NCBI RefSeq assembly: GCF_029968015.1
Contig: NZ_JASCIS010000011.1
Span: forward strand, 124,001-188,000
Source: Streptomyces luteolus
GTDB lineage: Bacteria > Actinomycetota > Actinomycetes > Streptomycetales > Streptomycetaceae
Reading direction: 5' to 3'
Length of the DNA stretch: 64,000 nucleotides
In this document: piece after piece, positions 52,896 to 62,493 of the stretch
How positions within the stretch are numbered: position 1 is the first letter of the stretch
Layout of the letters: every line of letters starts with the position of its first letter
Notes under the pieces: model-generated
Told to the model about the DNA's origin: nothing
What the model saw: only the letters and a program-made list of their open reading frames with translations
Databases searched by the model: none
Translations under genes and position numbers: made by a program

Positions 52896-54497
52896 ATGCT
52901 TGGCCCGCCGCCCGGCGCCCTCCTTGCCGACCTGCTCCGCGATCAGGCCCGGCGCGGCCCCGACCGACCCGCACTGGTGTCCAACGGGCAGGTCACGACC
53001 TACCGGGAGCTCGACTCCCGCGTCGACCGGATTGCGGCACGACTGCGCCGCCTGCGCATCGGCGCGGGCGATCGCGTGGTGGTGCAGCTGCCGAACGGCA
53101 CAGAATTCATGCTCCTACTATTTGCATTCTTCCGGCTGGGCGTCATTCCCGTTCTCGCATTGCCAGTGCACCGGAAGAATGAAATTCATAACGTGTGCGG
53201 AATCGCCGGGGCGGTCGGCATCGTCATCCCCCGCAGGCGGGCAGGTTTCGATTTCCGGGCCATGGCCGAGGCTGTCCGCGCGGATAATCCCACGTTGCGC
53301 GAAATCGTCACGGCGGACGACGTGTGCGACGTTCCCGACGCGCTCCCGGTGGCCGGCGGACCCCGCCCGACCGTCGGCCCCGCCCCGGCGGGCATCGGGC
53401 TCCTGCTGCTGTCGGGCGGGACGACCGGTGCCCCCAAGCTGATTCCGCGCACCCACCGGGACTACGCCCTCAACGTGGTGGAGAGCGCCCGGCTGTGCGG
53501 CCTCGACGAACACACCGTGTACCTGGCGGCGCTGCCCGCAGCGCACAATTTCGCGCTCGGCTGCCCTGGTGTCCTTGGCACCCTCGCGGTCGGCGGGAAG
53601 GTCGTGCTGGCCCCGGACCCCTCCCCCGACGAGGCGTTCCAACTGATCGAGCAGGAACGGGTGACCGTCACCGCCCTCACCCCGCCCCTCCTGCAGCTCT
53701 GGCTGGCCGAGGCCGGCCGGACCCGGGCCGACCTGACGAGCCTTCGGCTGCTCCAGGTCGGCGGAGCCCCACTGAGCCGCAAACACGCCGAGCGCGTACG
53801 TCCCGAGCTCGGATGCCGGCTCCAGCAGGTGTTCGGCATGGCCGAGGGCCTGCTCAGTTTCACCAGGCCGGACGACCCGGAGGAAATCGTGGTCTCCACT
53901 CAGGGGCGCCCGCTGTTGGCCGAGGACGAGATCCGGGTGGTGGACCGCGAGGGTCGCGACGTAGCGGTGGGCGAGGCGGGCGAGTTGCTGGCGCGCGGCC
54001 CGTACACCGTGCGCGGCTACTACCGGGCACCCGGCTCCGGCCCGGCGCCCGAGTCCGACGCCACCGCCTTCACCCCGGACGGCTACTACCGCACCGGCGA
54101 CCTGGTGCGGCTCACCGGCACCGGTCACCTGGTGGTGGAGGGGCGGCTCAAGGACGCCGTGAACAGGGGCGGCGAGAAGGTCCCGGCCGTTGAGGTCGAG
54201 GACCATCTGCTGGCCCATCCGCTGGTCGCCCAGGCGGCCGTGGTCGGCGTGCCTGACGAACTGCTCGGCGAGCGGACCTGCGCCTTCGTGGTGCCGCGCA
54301 CCCGCCCTCCCCGCCTCCCCGAAATCGCCGCCTTCCTGCGCGACCGGGGGTTGGCCGCGTACAAGCTGCCCGACCGCCTGGAGATCGTGGCCGACCTTCC
54401 GCGTACCGGCGTGGGCAAGGTGGACAAGCACGGACTCGCCGCACGCCTGGAGCGCCCCGCGAGCCGAAAGCATCAGAAGTCGAGGGAACTGGCATGA
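52896..54497 (+). CDS. Salicylate-AMP ligase (aryl acid activating enzyme)
   Basis: This is a 533-residue stand-alone adenylation enzyme of the DhbE/YbtE/PchD/MbtA group that loads the starter onto the aryl carrier of NRPS 1. The core motifs [38 protein letters not shown] and the C-terminal [10 protein letters not shown] are intact. The pocket motif reads HNFALGC. N218 aligns with Asn235 of DhbE, and C223 aligns with Ser240, the position that is Cys in salicylate-specific and Ser in dihydroxybenzoate-specific enzymes. Salicylate is therefore predicted. The Shine-Dalgarno sequence is weak. The stop overlaps the salicylate synthase start by ATGA. Confidence 0.94.
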   Translation: MLGPPPGALLADLLRDQARRGPDRPALVSNGQVTTYRELDSRVDRIAARLRRLRIGAGDRVVVQLPNGTEFMLLLFAFFRLGVIPVLALPVHRKNEIHNVCGIAGAVGIVIPRRRAGFDFRAMAEAVRADNPTLREIVTADDVCDVPDALPVAGGPRPTVGPAPAGIGLLLLSGGTTGAPKLIPRTHRDYALNVVESARLCGLDEHTVYLAALPAAHNFALGCPGVLGTLAVGGKVVLAPDPSPDEAFQLIEQERVTVTALTPPLLQLWLAEAGRTRADLTSLRLLQVGGAPLSRKHAERVRPELGCRLQQVFGMAEGLLSFTRPDDPEEIVVSTQGRPLLAEDEIRVVDREGRDVAVGEAGELLARGPYTVRGYYRAPGSGPAPESDATAFTPDGYYRTGDLVRLTGTGHLVVEGRLKDAVNRGGEKVPAVEVEDHLLAHPLVAQAAVVGVPDELLGERTCAFVVPRTRPPRLPEIAAFLRDRGLAAYKLPDRLEIVADLPRTGVGKVDKHGLAARLERPASRKHQKSRELA

Positions 54498-55867
54498 CAC
54501 TGCGCCACCACTACCGGGAGACCGAGACCGCCGCACCGAGCGACCCGCTGCTCACCGTGGCGCGGCTGGCCGAGACACACGACCCGGCTGCGTGTCTGGT
54601 CTACGAGCGGGAGGACACCTGGCACTACTGCGCGGGGGCCATCGCGGAGATCATCGTCGACCACCGGCATGTCCACTACTCGATCGGTACGGACCGGCGG
54701 AGCATCCCCTGGCGGGGTCACCCCCTGCCGGTGGTCGCCCAGTTGCTCGACGCGCTGCCGATCGCGCAATGGCGGGCCTACGGCTGGGCGGCCTTCGAAC
54801 TCGCGCTGCTCCGGACCGCCGGGGTGCCGGCCCGCCGACACCCCGGCCGGCCTGCCACCGCACCCCTGCTGCACCTGGTCGTACCGCGTGACGAGGTCAG
54901 GATCACAGCGGGCCGGACCGAGCTGCGGAGCACCGACGCGAGCTCCTTGGCCGCTCTCGAAGCCCGGCTCACGGAGGCGGTGAGTGGCTCCGCCCTGCCG
55001 ATCGAACAGGGCCCCGGAGTGAGCGCCGCCGTCGACCTCTCCACCGGCGGGGACGCGTACCGGACGCTGGTGGCGGGCGCGGTGGACGAGATCGGGCGGG
55101 GATCGTACGACAAGGTCGTGCTGAGCCGTGTGGTTCCCGTGCCGCACCCGGTCGATCTGGTGAACACCTTCGTCCTCGGCCGCCGCAACAACACCCCCGC
55201 CCGCTCCTTCCTGCTCCGTCTCGCGGGCCTGGGAGCAGCGGGCTTCAGCCCCGAACTGGTCGTCACGGTCTCCGCGGACGGGCTCGTACGGACCCAACCA
55301 CTGGCCGGCACACGGGCCCGCACCGCCTGCGCCGCCGAGAACGGGCGGCTCCGCGCCGAACTGCTCGCAGACGTCAAGGAGATCCACGAGCACGAGATCT
55401 CGGTGACGGCGGCGACCGAGGAACTCGCGACGGTCTGCACACCGGACACCATCACGCTTGACGAGTACCTCACGGTCAAGGAACGCGGCAGCGTGCAGCA
55501 TCTCGCCTCACGGCTCTCCGGCCGCCTCGCCCCGGGCCTTCGCTGCTGGGACGCGTTCACGGCGCTCTTCCCCGCGATCACCGTCTCGGGCGTCCCCAAG
55601 GCCGCCGCCGTGGCCGACATCGCCCGAATGGAGGCGCAGCCCCGCGGGATGTACGGCGGCGCGGTGCTGACCGCCGCCGCGGACGGTTCGCTGGACGCGA
55701 CTCTGGTCCTGCGGGCCGTCTTCGAGCAGGGCGGACGGACCTGGCTGCGCGCCGGTGCGGGCGTGGTGCGCCAGTCGGATCCCGCCCGGGAAATGGAGGA
55801 GACCTGCGAGAAGCTGCGTAGCATCGCTGCCTACCTGGTGCCCGAGAGGGTGCCCGCCGCCCGGTAG
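54494..55867 (+). CDS. Salicylate synthase (MbtI/Irp9/YbtS type)
   Basis: This is a 457-residue chorismate-utilising enzyme that converts chorismate through isochorismate to salicylate in one protein, so no separate pyruvate lyase is needed. The fold-typical segments [55 protein letters not shown] and [18 protein letters not shown] are all present, and MYGGAV lies near the C-terminus. The length fits the single-domain salicylate synthases. The ATG at 54494 overlaps the ligase stop. With the ligase it supplies the starter unit. Confidence 0.95.
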   Translation: MTLRHHYRETETAAPSDPLLTVARLAETHDPAACLVYEREDTWHYCAGAIAEIIVDHRHVHYSIGTDRRSIPWRGHPLPVVAQLLDALPIAQWRAYGWAAFELALLRTAGVPARRHPGRPATAPLLHLVVPRDEVRITAGRTELRSTDASSLAALEARLTEAVSGSALPIEQGPGVSAAVDLSTGGDAYRTLVAGAVDEIGRGSYDKVVLSRVVPVPHPVDLVNTFVLGRRNNTPARSFLLRLAGLGAAGFSPELVVTVSADGLVRTQPLAGTRARTACAAENGRLRAELLADVKEIHEHEISVTAATEELATVCTPDTITLDEYLTVKERGSVQHLASRLSGRLAPGLRCWDAFTALFPAITVSGVPKAAAVADIARMEAQPRGMYGGAVLTAAADGSLDATLVLRAVFEQGGRTWLRAGAGVVRQSDPAREMEETCEKLRSIAAYLVPERVPAAR

Positions 55868-56157
55868 CACGCCGCTGCGCGACCATCAGGAATGTGCTGT
55901 CCAGCCGCTTCTGTACGGACACTCCAACCGGTGCGCGAGCGGTGCAACCGATGCGCCGCGCCGGACGAGAACAAGGCCGGCCCGACCTCCCCGACGGCCT
56001 TGAGGACCTGTCCGACCGACGGCGGCAGGAGCTCGGGAAGACCGGGCGGCCCGCCCGACGACCTGCGGTCCGGATTACATGCCGTGTGCAATTTCCCGCT
56101 CCTGGGGTCCAGCCCGGCAAGCTGGGCTGGACGGCCGGATCATGCGACGATGCCGGT
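55868..56157. other. Cluster right-edge non-coding segment
   Basis: No gene is recognised in these 290 bp. A hairpin TCCAGCCC-GGCAAGCT-GGGCTGGA (56107-56130) may end the salicylate operon. The end of the segment must contain the promoter of the disrupted yyaL. No integrase, tRNA or IS end was seen. Confidence 0.55.
56107..56130 (+). terminator. Hairpin after the salicylate operon
   Basis: Eight-base arms (56107-56114 and 56123-56130) are exact complements around an 8-base loop. It is placed 240 bp after the salicylate synthase stop and 28 bp before the yyaL start. There is no T-run, as is normal for Streptomyces terminators. Confidence 0.55.
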
Positions 56158-58209
56158 ATGAATCGACTGGCTAACGAGCAGTCGCCCTACCTACTCCAGC
56201 ACGCCTCCAACCCAGTGGACTGGTGGCCATGGGGAGAGGAGGCGATGGAAGAAGCTAAGCGGCGGGACGTACCCATTCTCTTGAGTGTGGGCTATTCGTC
56301 CTGCCACTTATAGCTTCTACAGATTCACTGGTGCCACGTCATGGCGCACGAGTCGTTCGAGGACGAGGCGACCGCCGCGTACCTCAACGAGCACTTCGTC
56401 AGCGTCAAGGTGGACCGGGAGGAGCGGCCCGACGTCGACGCCGTCTACATGGAGGCCGTACAGGCCGCGACCGGCCAGGGCGGCTGGCCCATGACCGTCT
56501 TCCTCACCCCGGACGCCGAACCCTTCTACTTCGGCACGTACTTCCCGCCCGAGCCCCGCCACGGCATGCCCTCCTTCCGGCAGGTCCTGCAAGGCGTCGG
56601 CGAGGCCTGGACGGGCCGCCGCGAGGAGGTCGCCGAGGTCGCGGGCAAGATCGTGCGGGACCTCGCGGGCCGTGAACTCCCGTACGGGGACACGGCGTTG
56701 CCCGGCGAGGAGCAGCTGGGCAAGGCGCTGCTCGGGCTCACCCGGGAGTACGACGCGACGTACGGCGGATTCGGCGGCGCACCGAAGTTCCCGGCCGCGA
56801 TGATCGTCGAGTTCCTGCTCCGCCACCACGCCCGCACCGGCTCCGACGGCGCCCTGCAGATGGCCGCCGACAACTGCGAGCGGATGGCCCGCGGCGGGAT
56901 CTACGACCAACTGGGCGGCGGCTTCGCCCGCTACTCCGTGGACCGCAAATGGGTCGTGCCGCACTTCGAGAAGATGCTGTACGACAACGCCCTGCTGTGC
57001 CGCGCGTACGCGCACCTGTGGCGGGCCACCGGCAGTGAGCTCGCCCGGCGCGTGGCCCTGGAGACCGCGGACTTCATGGTGCGTGAACTCCGTACGAACG
57101 AGGGCGGGTTCGCCTCCGCCCTCGACGCCGACAGCGAGGACGGGGCGTCCGGCCGGCACGTCGAGGGCGCGTACTACGTGTGGACGCCCGCGCAACTGCG
57201 CGAGGTGCTCGGCGAGTCCGACGCCGAACTGGCCATCGCGCACTACGCCGTGACCGACGAGGGAACCTTCGAGGAGGGTGCCTCCGTACTCCAACTCCCG
57301 CAGAGCGAGGGCCTGTCGGACTCGGACCGGCTCGCCTCGATCCGCGCCCGGCTGCTCGCCGCCCGCGAGGAGCGGCCGCGCCCCGGCCGCGACGACAAGG
57401 TGGTGGCCGCCTGGAACGGCCTCACGATCGCGGCACTCGCCGAGGTGGGCGCGTACTTCGACCGGCCCGACCTGGTGCAGGCCGCGATCGCCGCCGGGGA
57501 CCTGCTCGTACGGCTGCACATGGGCCCGGACGCGCGCCTGGTCCGCACCTCCATGGACGGCAGGGCCGGCACGCACGCCGGGGTCCTGGAGGACTACGCC
57601 GACGTCGCCGAGGGCTTCCTCGCGCTCGCGGCCGTCACCGGCGAGGGCGTGTGGCTGGAGTTCGCCGGGTTCCTGCTCGACCACGTACTGATCGGGTTCG
57701 TGGGCGAGAACGGCGCGCTGTACGACACCGCCCACGACGCCGAGGCGCTGATCCGCCGCCCGCAGGACCCGACGGACAACGCCACCCCGTCCGGCTGGAC
57801 CGCGGCTGCCGGCGCCCTGCTCTCGTACGCGGCGCAGACCGGCTCCGAGCCCCATCGCACCGCCGCCGAGCGGGCGTTGGGCGTCGTCACGGCACTCGGC
57901 CCGCGCGCCCCGCGGTTCATCGGGCACGGCCTGGCGGTCGCCGAGGCACTGCTCGACGGGCCGCGCGAGGTGGCGGTGGTGGGCCCCGCGGACGACCCGG
58001 AGCGGGCGGCTCTGCACCGCGCAGCGCTGCTGTCCCCGGCGCCGGGTGCGGTGGTCGCGGTGGGCGAGCCCGACTCCGGTGAGCTGCCGCTCCTGGCCGA
58101 CCGCCCGCTGGTCGGGGGCCGGGCCGCGGCGTACGTGTGCCGCAACTTCACATGCGATGCGCCGGTCACGGAGGTGGAGGGGCTGCGGGAGCGGTTGGGG
58201 CGGGCGTAG
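56158..58209 (+). pseudogene. yyaL: DUF255/YyaL thioredoxin-domain protein, interrupted and mosaic
   Basis: The intact gene would code for about 680 residues. A thioredoxin-like DUF255 domain ([42 protein letters not shown]) is followed by an alpha/alpha-barrel domain like N-acylglucosamine epimerases (RGGIYDQLGGGFARYSVD, PHFEKMLYDNALL). Here the frame stops at a TAG at 56311, brought in by a 21-bp in-frame insertion (56308-56328). Coding resumes at WCHVMAHESFEDE, and an ATG at 56341 could start a truncated protein lacking the first CxxC-like cysteine. The first 50 codons have GC3 of about 70%, against over 95% downstream, so the 5' end seems to come from another genome. Confidence 0.88.
56308..56328. 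other. 21-bp insertion at the yyaL active-site codons
   Basis: Between TCCTGCCAC and TGGTGCC, which are adjacent in the left fragment (27020-27035), lies a 21-bp A/T-rich segment. It contains TTATAGCTTCTACAGATT and ends with a second CAC. It could be a recombination-site scar from the event that brought the cluster. Being a multiple of three, it disrupts only by its TAG codon. Confidence 0.75.
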
Positions 58210-58224
58210 GGCTTTCTTCCCCTC

Positions 58225-58393
58225 CCCGCCCCTTCCCGAAAGTCCTGCGGACAGCTCTGGGGGCTCCGCCCCCAGGCCCCCGCTCCTCAATCGCCGGAGG
58301 GGCTCAAATTTGAGCCCCTCTGGGGGCACCTCCCAGCGGTAGCTGGGGGAGATTGAGGAGGCCCGTCCGGCAGGACTTTCGGGAAGGGGCGGG
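58225..58393. repeat. Compound inverted repeat after yyaL
   Basis: Outer arms of 24 bp (58225-58248 and 58370-58393) are exact complements around GCCCCTTCCCGAAAGTCC. Inside lie a GGGGGC/GCCCCC hairpin, the 24-bp palindrome 58297-58320 identical to the core of 1641-1678, and a CACCTCCCAGCGGTAGCTGG block. It probably terminates yyaL transcription and belongs to the genome-wide repeat family. Confidence 0.8.
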
Positions 58394-58444
58394 TAGGGGA
58401 AAAATCAACGCGTACGCCGATGACGAGGCAGAGGGGGACCCGGC

Positions 58445-61400
58445 ATGCGGGAAAGCCATCGGGGCGAGGCCGAGACGTTGCTGGCACGGGCAGTCGAGGA
58501 AGAAGTCCGGCGCTCCGGCGGCCGCACGGAAGGCAACGTACTCCTGAGCCGAGCTCGCGGCGCCCTGGACACCCTGGCCGAATCGGCGGCGGAGGAGTAC
58601 GCCGCGTACGTACGGGCGCTCGACGAGGCCGAGGCCGGACGGCAGTCGTTCGGGCAGCGCCTCGGCCGGGAGGGGGCAACGCCCGCGCTGGTCACGGCCG
58701 TCGCCGCGGTCGCCGCGGCCGCCGCGGACCTGGCGTTCGGCACCGACGCGGGCACGGCCCTCGGCGCGGGCGCCGTCGTCGCGGTCGCGGGCGCGGCGGC
58801 CACCGTCGGCAAGGTCACCGCGTCGCACGCGCCCGCCGCCCACCGCCGCGCGGGCGCCCTCGGCCGGCCCGGCGGTCCCGAGCAGCTGCGCCTGCAGTGG
58901 CTCACGGCGCTCGAAGTGCGCGGTATCCGCCCGTACTTGGACCAGCAGCGCGTCGTCGCCGCGAACACCGGTACGGGCAGGAAGAAGCCGGTCCCCCTGC
59001 GCCGTACCGACAAGAGCGCGGCCGCGCGGCGGCGGAGCGTACTGGAGCGGTCCTTCGCCCAACTCCCTGAGCCGGACGGGCCGTTCGCGGGCCGGCGGCA
59101 GGATCTCGCCCGGATCGGGCAGTGGGTGCACGCCGCCCGCGCCTCCACCGAGACCAGGCCGACCGTGGTGGTGCTGCACGGCGCGCCCGGCTCGGGCCGC
59201 TCGACGCTCGCGGTCCACGCGGCGCACGCCCTGCGCGACCAGTTCCGCGGCGCCTGCCTGGTGGACCTGCGCGGCGACAGCACGACCGAGCCGCCCCGTA
59301 CGACCCGGGACGCGCTCCTGCACCTCCTCAACCGCCTCGGCGCCCCCCGCGAGCAGCTGCTCTTCCGCGAACGGTCCGCGCCGGAACAGCAGTTGAAGCG
59401 CCTCACCGAGCTGTACCACCAGCATCTGACGGGCCTGCCGGTCACGGTGATCCTGGACGACGCGAGCGACGCCGAGCAGGTCCGCACCCTGGTCCCGGAC
59501 CGTTCCGACAGCCTGGTCCTGGTCACCTCCCGCGCCCCGCTTGACCTGCCGGACGACCTGCCGGCCTGGGTGCACCAGCTGCCCGTCGAACCCCTGGACG
59601 CGGCGGGTGCCGAGGATCTGCTGCGCGCGGCGGCCGAGGACGCGTCGGGCCCGTACGACGCCCAAGCGGCCGACGAGATCCGGGAGTTGTGCGGCGGCCT
59701 TCCGCTCGCGCTGCGCATCGCGGGCTCCGCGCTCGGCCCGCGGACCGCCCGCGAGCTCGCCGCGGACCTCGCCGCGGGCGGGGCGGACGGGTCGGAGGGG
59801 CCGGACGGCCCGGTCGAGCGCGCGCTGCTGCTGCGCTACACGGACCTGGCCGACCCGGCACGGCGGCTGCTGCGACGGCTCGCGCTTGCGGGCCGCGCCT
59901 CGCTCGGGGCAGCCGCGGCGGGCGCCCTCCTGGACGATCAAGAGGTGCGCCCCGAAGGGGCTCAGGACCAGGGTGGTGGCGGGCGACGGGTGGGCGAGCG
60001 GGAGGCGGAGCGGGAGTTGACGGCCCTCGCCCGCGCGGGGCTCGTCGACCATGTGCGCGGCAGCCGCTACCGCCTGCACGACGTGGTCCGCTCCTTCGCC
60101 CACGCGCGGCTGCTCGACGAGGAGGAGGCGGCCGAACGCACCGCCGCCCAGGAACGGCTGATCGCCAACTACGCCGAGCTGGCCGACTCGGTGATCCGCC
60201 TGGTCGACGGCAAGACGTCGACGCGCGCCGACACGTCCTTCCACGCGAGCGCGGTAGGACCGCACGGCTTCACGTCCCTGGACGCGGCGCTGCGCTGGCT
60301 GGACGACGAGTCCAGCTTCATCACGGCGGCCCTGCGGCACGCGGAGGGCGTCGACGACCAGGCGGTCCTGAACCTCCTCGGCGCGCTCTGCGACTACTGC
60401 CTGCTGCGCGGCGACCTCTACCGCCTGGGCGAGATCAGCGAGCTGAGCCAGGCGGTCGGCCAGGGCCTGCTCGGCCGCTCCGTGCAGTGGCGCACGGGCA
60501 TCGCCGCCCGCCAGCTCGGCGAGCTCGACAGGGCCCGTACGACACTGTCCTCGGTGGTCGACCTGTACTTCGAGGCGCACCACGAGGCCGGTGCCGCCCG
60601 TGCCCTGTGCTCGCTCGGCATCACCCTGCACCACCAGGGCCGGCTCGCGGACGCGGCGGCCAAGCTGCGCGAGGCCCTGGAGCTGCAGCGGGCCGAGCAT
60701 CTCGCGGGCGACCGGGCGTGGACGCTGCACGCCCTCGCGGCCGTCGAGCGCGACCGGGCGCGCGTCGCGGAGGCCCTCGGCCTGCTCACCACCGCCCTCG
60801 ACCTGCACCGCGAGAGCGAGTCCGTGCACGGCCAGGCCTGGGCCCACTTCCAGCTGGGCCAGGTCCGCCTGCGGCTCGGCGATGTGCCGCGCGCGGAGGA
60901 GGAGTTGAGCACCGCTCTCGACCTGTACGGACGCACGCGCGACCCGCGCGGCGAGGCCTGGGCGCTGACCCAGCGGGCCCGCGCCCGCCTGGTCGACGGC
61001 GACCCGTCGGCCGCGGTGGAGGCGCTGCGCGGGGCGGCCCTGCGGCACCGGGACAACGAGGACGCGCGCGGCGAGGCCTGGTCCCTTTACTACCTGGGCC
61101 AGGCCCTGGAGGAGACCGGCGACCTCACCGAGGCGGTCCGCGCACTGGAGCGCGCCCGCACGATGTTCTCCCGTATGCGCGACGTGTACGGCCTCGCCTG
61201 CGCCCGCCACCACTCGGCCCGCGTCACCCGCGACCAGCGCGCCGCCCAGACCGGTTCGCTGCGCAACTCCGGCTTCGCCCGGCAGCTCCTGGTCGACGCC
61301 CGCGCCGACTTCCAGCGCATCGGCGTCGCCCACGGGGAGGCCTGGACCTGCCTGGAGCTCGCCGTCGTGGACGCCGGCAACGCCCGCTCCCCGCAGGCCC

Positions 61401-61732
61401 TGGCCCTGTGCGACGAGGCGGTGGCGCTCTTCGGCTCGTACGGCGACCGGCGCGGCGAGGACTGGGCCCGCTTCCTGCGCTGCACGCTCCTGCCGTACGC
61501 GTCCCCGGGCGGCTCGGAGATCGGCACGGCGGTGGCGGCGGAGGAACTCGCGCAGCTCACCCGCGCCGCCCACCCGGCCCGCGACCCCGAACTCGCGGGC
61601 TACCTCCCGGCGTACGCCCTGATGCTCGACCGCGGCGTGGAACTGGACACGGGCTGGCAGGCCTGGCGCCTGGGCATGGTCCCGAACCGCCACGCCCGCG
61701 AGGTGATGGGGGTTCCGACAGCCATCAGCTGA
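58445..61732 (+). CDS. NB-ARC / TPR STAND-type ATPase
   Basis: This is a 1095-residue protein. An N-terminal helical region contains two hydrophobic segments (about 78-125, ALVTAVAAVAAAAADLAFG). An NB-ARC-type ATPase follows, with P-loop GAPGSGRST at about 245, Walker B TVILDDASD and a CGGLPLALRIAGSALG motif. A winged-helix-like part (LVDHVRGSRYRLHDVVRSFAHARL) and many TPR units (SLGITLHHQGRLADAAAKLREALEL and repeats to about 1050) complete it. Such proteins are signal-sensing switches in regulation or defence. It keeps the usual actinobacterial layout. No partner effector gene adjoins it, so its output is unknown. Confidence 0.87.
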   Translation: MRESHRGEAETLLARAVEEEVRRSGGRTEGNVLLSRARGALDTLAESAAEEYAAYVRALDEAEAGRQSFGQRLGREGATPALVTAVAAVAAAAADLAFGTDAGTALGAGAVVAVAGAAATVGKVTASHAPAAHRRAGALGRPGGPEQLRLQWLTALEVRGIRPYLDQQRVVAANTGTGRKKPVPLRRTDKSAAARRRSVLERSFAQLPEPDGPFAGRRQDLARIGQWVHAARASTETRPTVVVLHGAPGSGRSTLAVHAAHALRDQFRGACLVDLRGDSTTEPPRTTRDALLHLLNRLGAPREQLLFRERSAPEQQLKRLTELYHQHLTGLPVTVILDDASDAEQVRTLVPDRSDSLVLVTSRAPLDLPDDLPAWVHQLPVEPLDAAGAEDLLRAAAEDASGPYDAQAADEIRELCGGLPLALRIAGSALGPRTARELAADLAAGGADGSEGPDGPVERALLLRYTDLADPARRLLRRLALAGRASLGAAAAGALLDDQEVRPEGAQDQGGGGRRVGEREAERELTALARAGLVDHVRGSRYRLHDVVRSFAHARLLDEEEAAERTAAQERLIANYAELADSVIRLVDGKTSTRADTSFHASAVGPHGFTSLDAALRWLDDESSFITAALRHAEGVDDQAVLNLLGALCDYCLLRGDLYRLGEISELSQAVGQGLLGRSVQWRTGIAARQLGELDRARTTLSSVVDLYFEAHHEAGAARALCSLGITLHHQGRLADAAAKLREALELQRAEHLAGDRAWTLHALAAVERDRARVAEALGLLTTALDLHRESESVHGQAWAHFQLGQVRLRLGDVPRAEEELSTALDLYGRTRDPRGEAWALTQRARARLVDGDPSAAVEALRGAALRHRDNEDARGEAWSLYYLGQALEETGDLTEAVRALERARTMFSRMRDVYGLACARHHSARVTRDQRAAQTGSLRNSGFARQLLVDARADFQRIGVAHGEAWTCLELAVVDAGNARSPQALALCDEAVALFGSYGDRRGEDWARFLRCTLLPYASPGGSEIGTAVAAEELAQLTRAAHPARDPELAGYLPAYALMLDRGVELDTGWQAWRLGMVPNRHAREVMGVPTAIS

Positions 61733-61759
61733 CCGCCTGTGCAGGTCCCCTGCAAACAC

Positions 61760-61808
61760 GCCTGTGCCCCGGCATACCGAGGCCGAACCACGGTGCCGGG
61801 GCACAGGC
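61760..61808. terminator. Bidirectional terminator
   Basis: GCCTGTGCCCCGGCA (61760-61774) pairs perfectly with its complement at 61794-61808 over a 19-base loop. It lies between the convergent stops of the NB-ARC gene (61732) and greA (61820), so it serves both. Confidence 0.9.
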
Positions 61809-61819
61809 AAAAGAGCAGC

Positions 61820-62317
61820 TCAGCCCTGGTAAGGCTTCGCCTCCAGAATCTTCACCATCGCCATCTTCCCGTTCGGAAGCTCGTACTGAGCCTCCTCACC
61901 GACCTTCTTCCCGCTCACGCCCTGCCCGAGCGGCGACTGCGGCGAGTACGTCGTGGTGCCCTCCGACGCGTACTCCCGCGAGGCGAGCAGGAAGGTGAGG
62001 GTGTCGTCCTCGTCGCCGTCGAAGGCGATCGTCACGACCATGCCGGGCTCCACGACGCCGTCGTCGGCCGGGGCCTCGCCGACCTTGGCGTTCTCGAGCA
62101 TCTGCGTGAGCTGGCGCACACGGAGCTCCTGCTTGCCCTGCTCTTCCTTGGCTGCGTGATACCCGCCGTTCTCCCGCAGGTCGCCCTCCTCGCGGGCCTC
62201 CGCGATCTTGGCGGCGATCTCGGTGCGCGCGGGACCAGACAGATACTCCAGCTCGGCCTTGAGCTGGTTGTACGCCTCCTGGGTCAGCCAGGTGACGTTG
62301 TCGCTGGTCTGGGTCAC
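61820..62317 (-). CDS. greA: Transcription elongation factor GreA
   Basis: This is a 165-residue factor that helps stalled RNA polymerase by stimulating cleavage of the nascent RNA. The N-terminal coiled coil (QEAYNQLKAELEYLSGPART, KIAEAREEGDLRENGGYHAAK) carries the acidic tip residues D and E, and the C-terminal FKBP-like domain contains YSPQSPLGQGVSGKKVGEE. The start is GTG at 62317, preferred to 62347 because GAGGAG lies 5 bases before it. Confidence 0.95.
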   Translation of the reverse strand: MTQTSDNVTWLTQEAYNQLKAELEYLSGPARTEIAAKIAEAREEGDLRENGGYHAAKEEQGKQELRVRQLTQMLENAKVGEAPADDGVVEPGMVVTIAFDGDEDDTLTFLLASREYASEGTTTYSPQSPLGQGVSGKKVGEEAQYELPNGKMAMVKILEAKPYQG

Positions 62318-62493
62318 AGGTGCTCCTCGTCGGTACTGGGAATACAAAGCATCGCCCTACCCAGAAGGATGTTCCCTCACTGGTGGGCGAAACCACGAGC
62401 CTAACAATTCAGGCGCAAAAGAGGGAGGACGTTATCCGCCCGGAAACCGTCGGGAACCTGTCGCAGCAGGTCAGAGCAGGTCCGCCCGCGCGC

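Noticed and set aside
55894..56157. Upstream coding region joined to the yyaL frame
   Set aside because: The frame is open by chance. The family-typical start [13 protein letters not shown] is at 56158 and the upstream translation has no recognisable content.
55868..56157. Integrase or tRNA at the right edge of the island
   Set aside because: No helix-rich recombinase frame, tRNA cloverleaf or long inverted terminal repeat could be found here or at 26920-27244.
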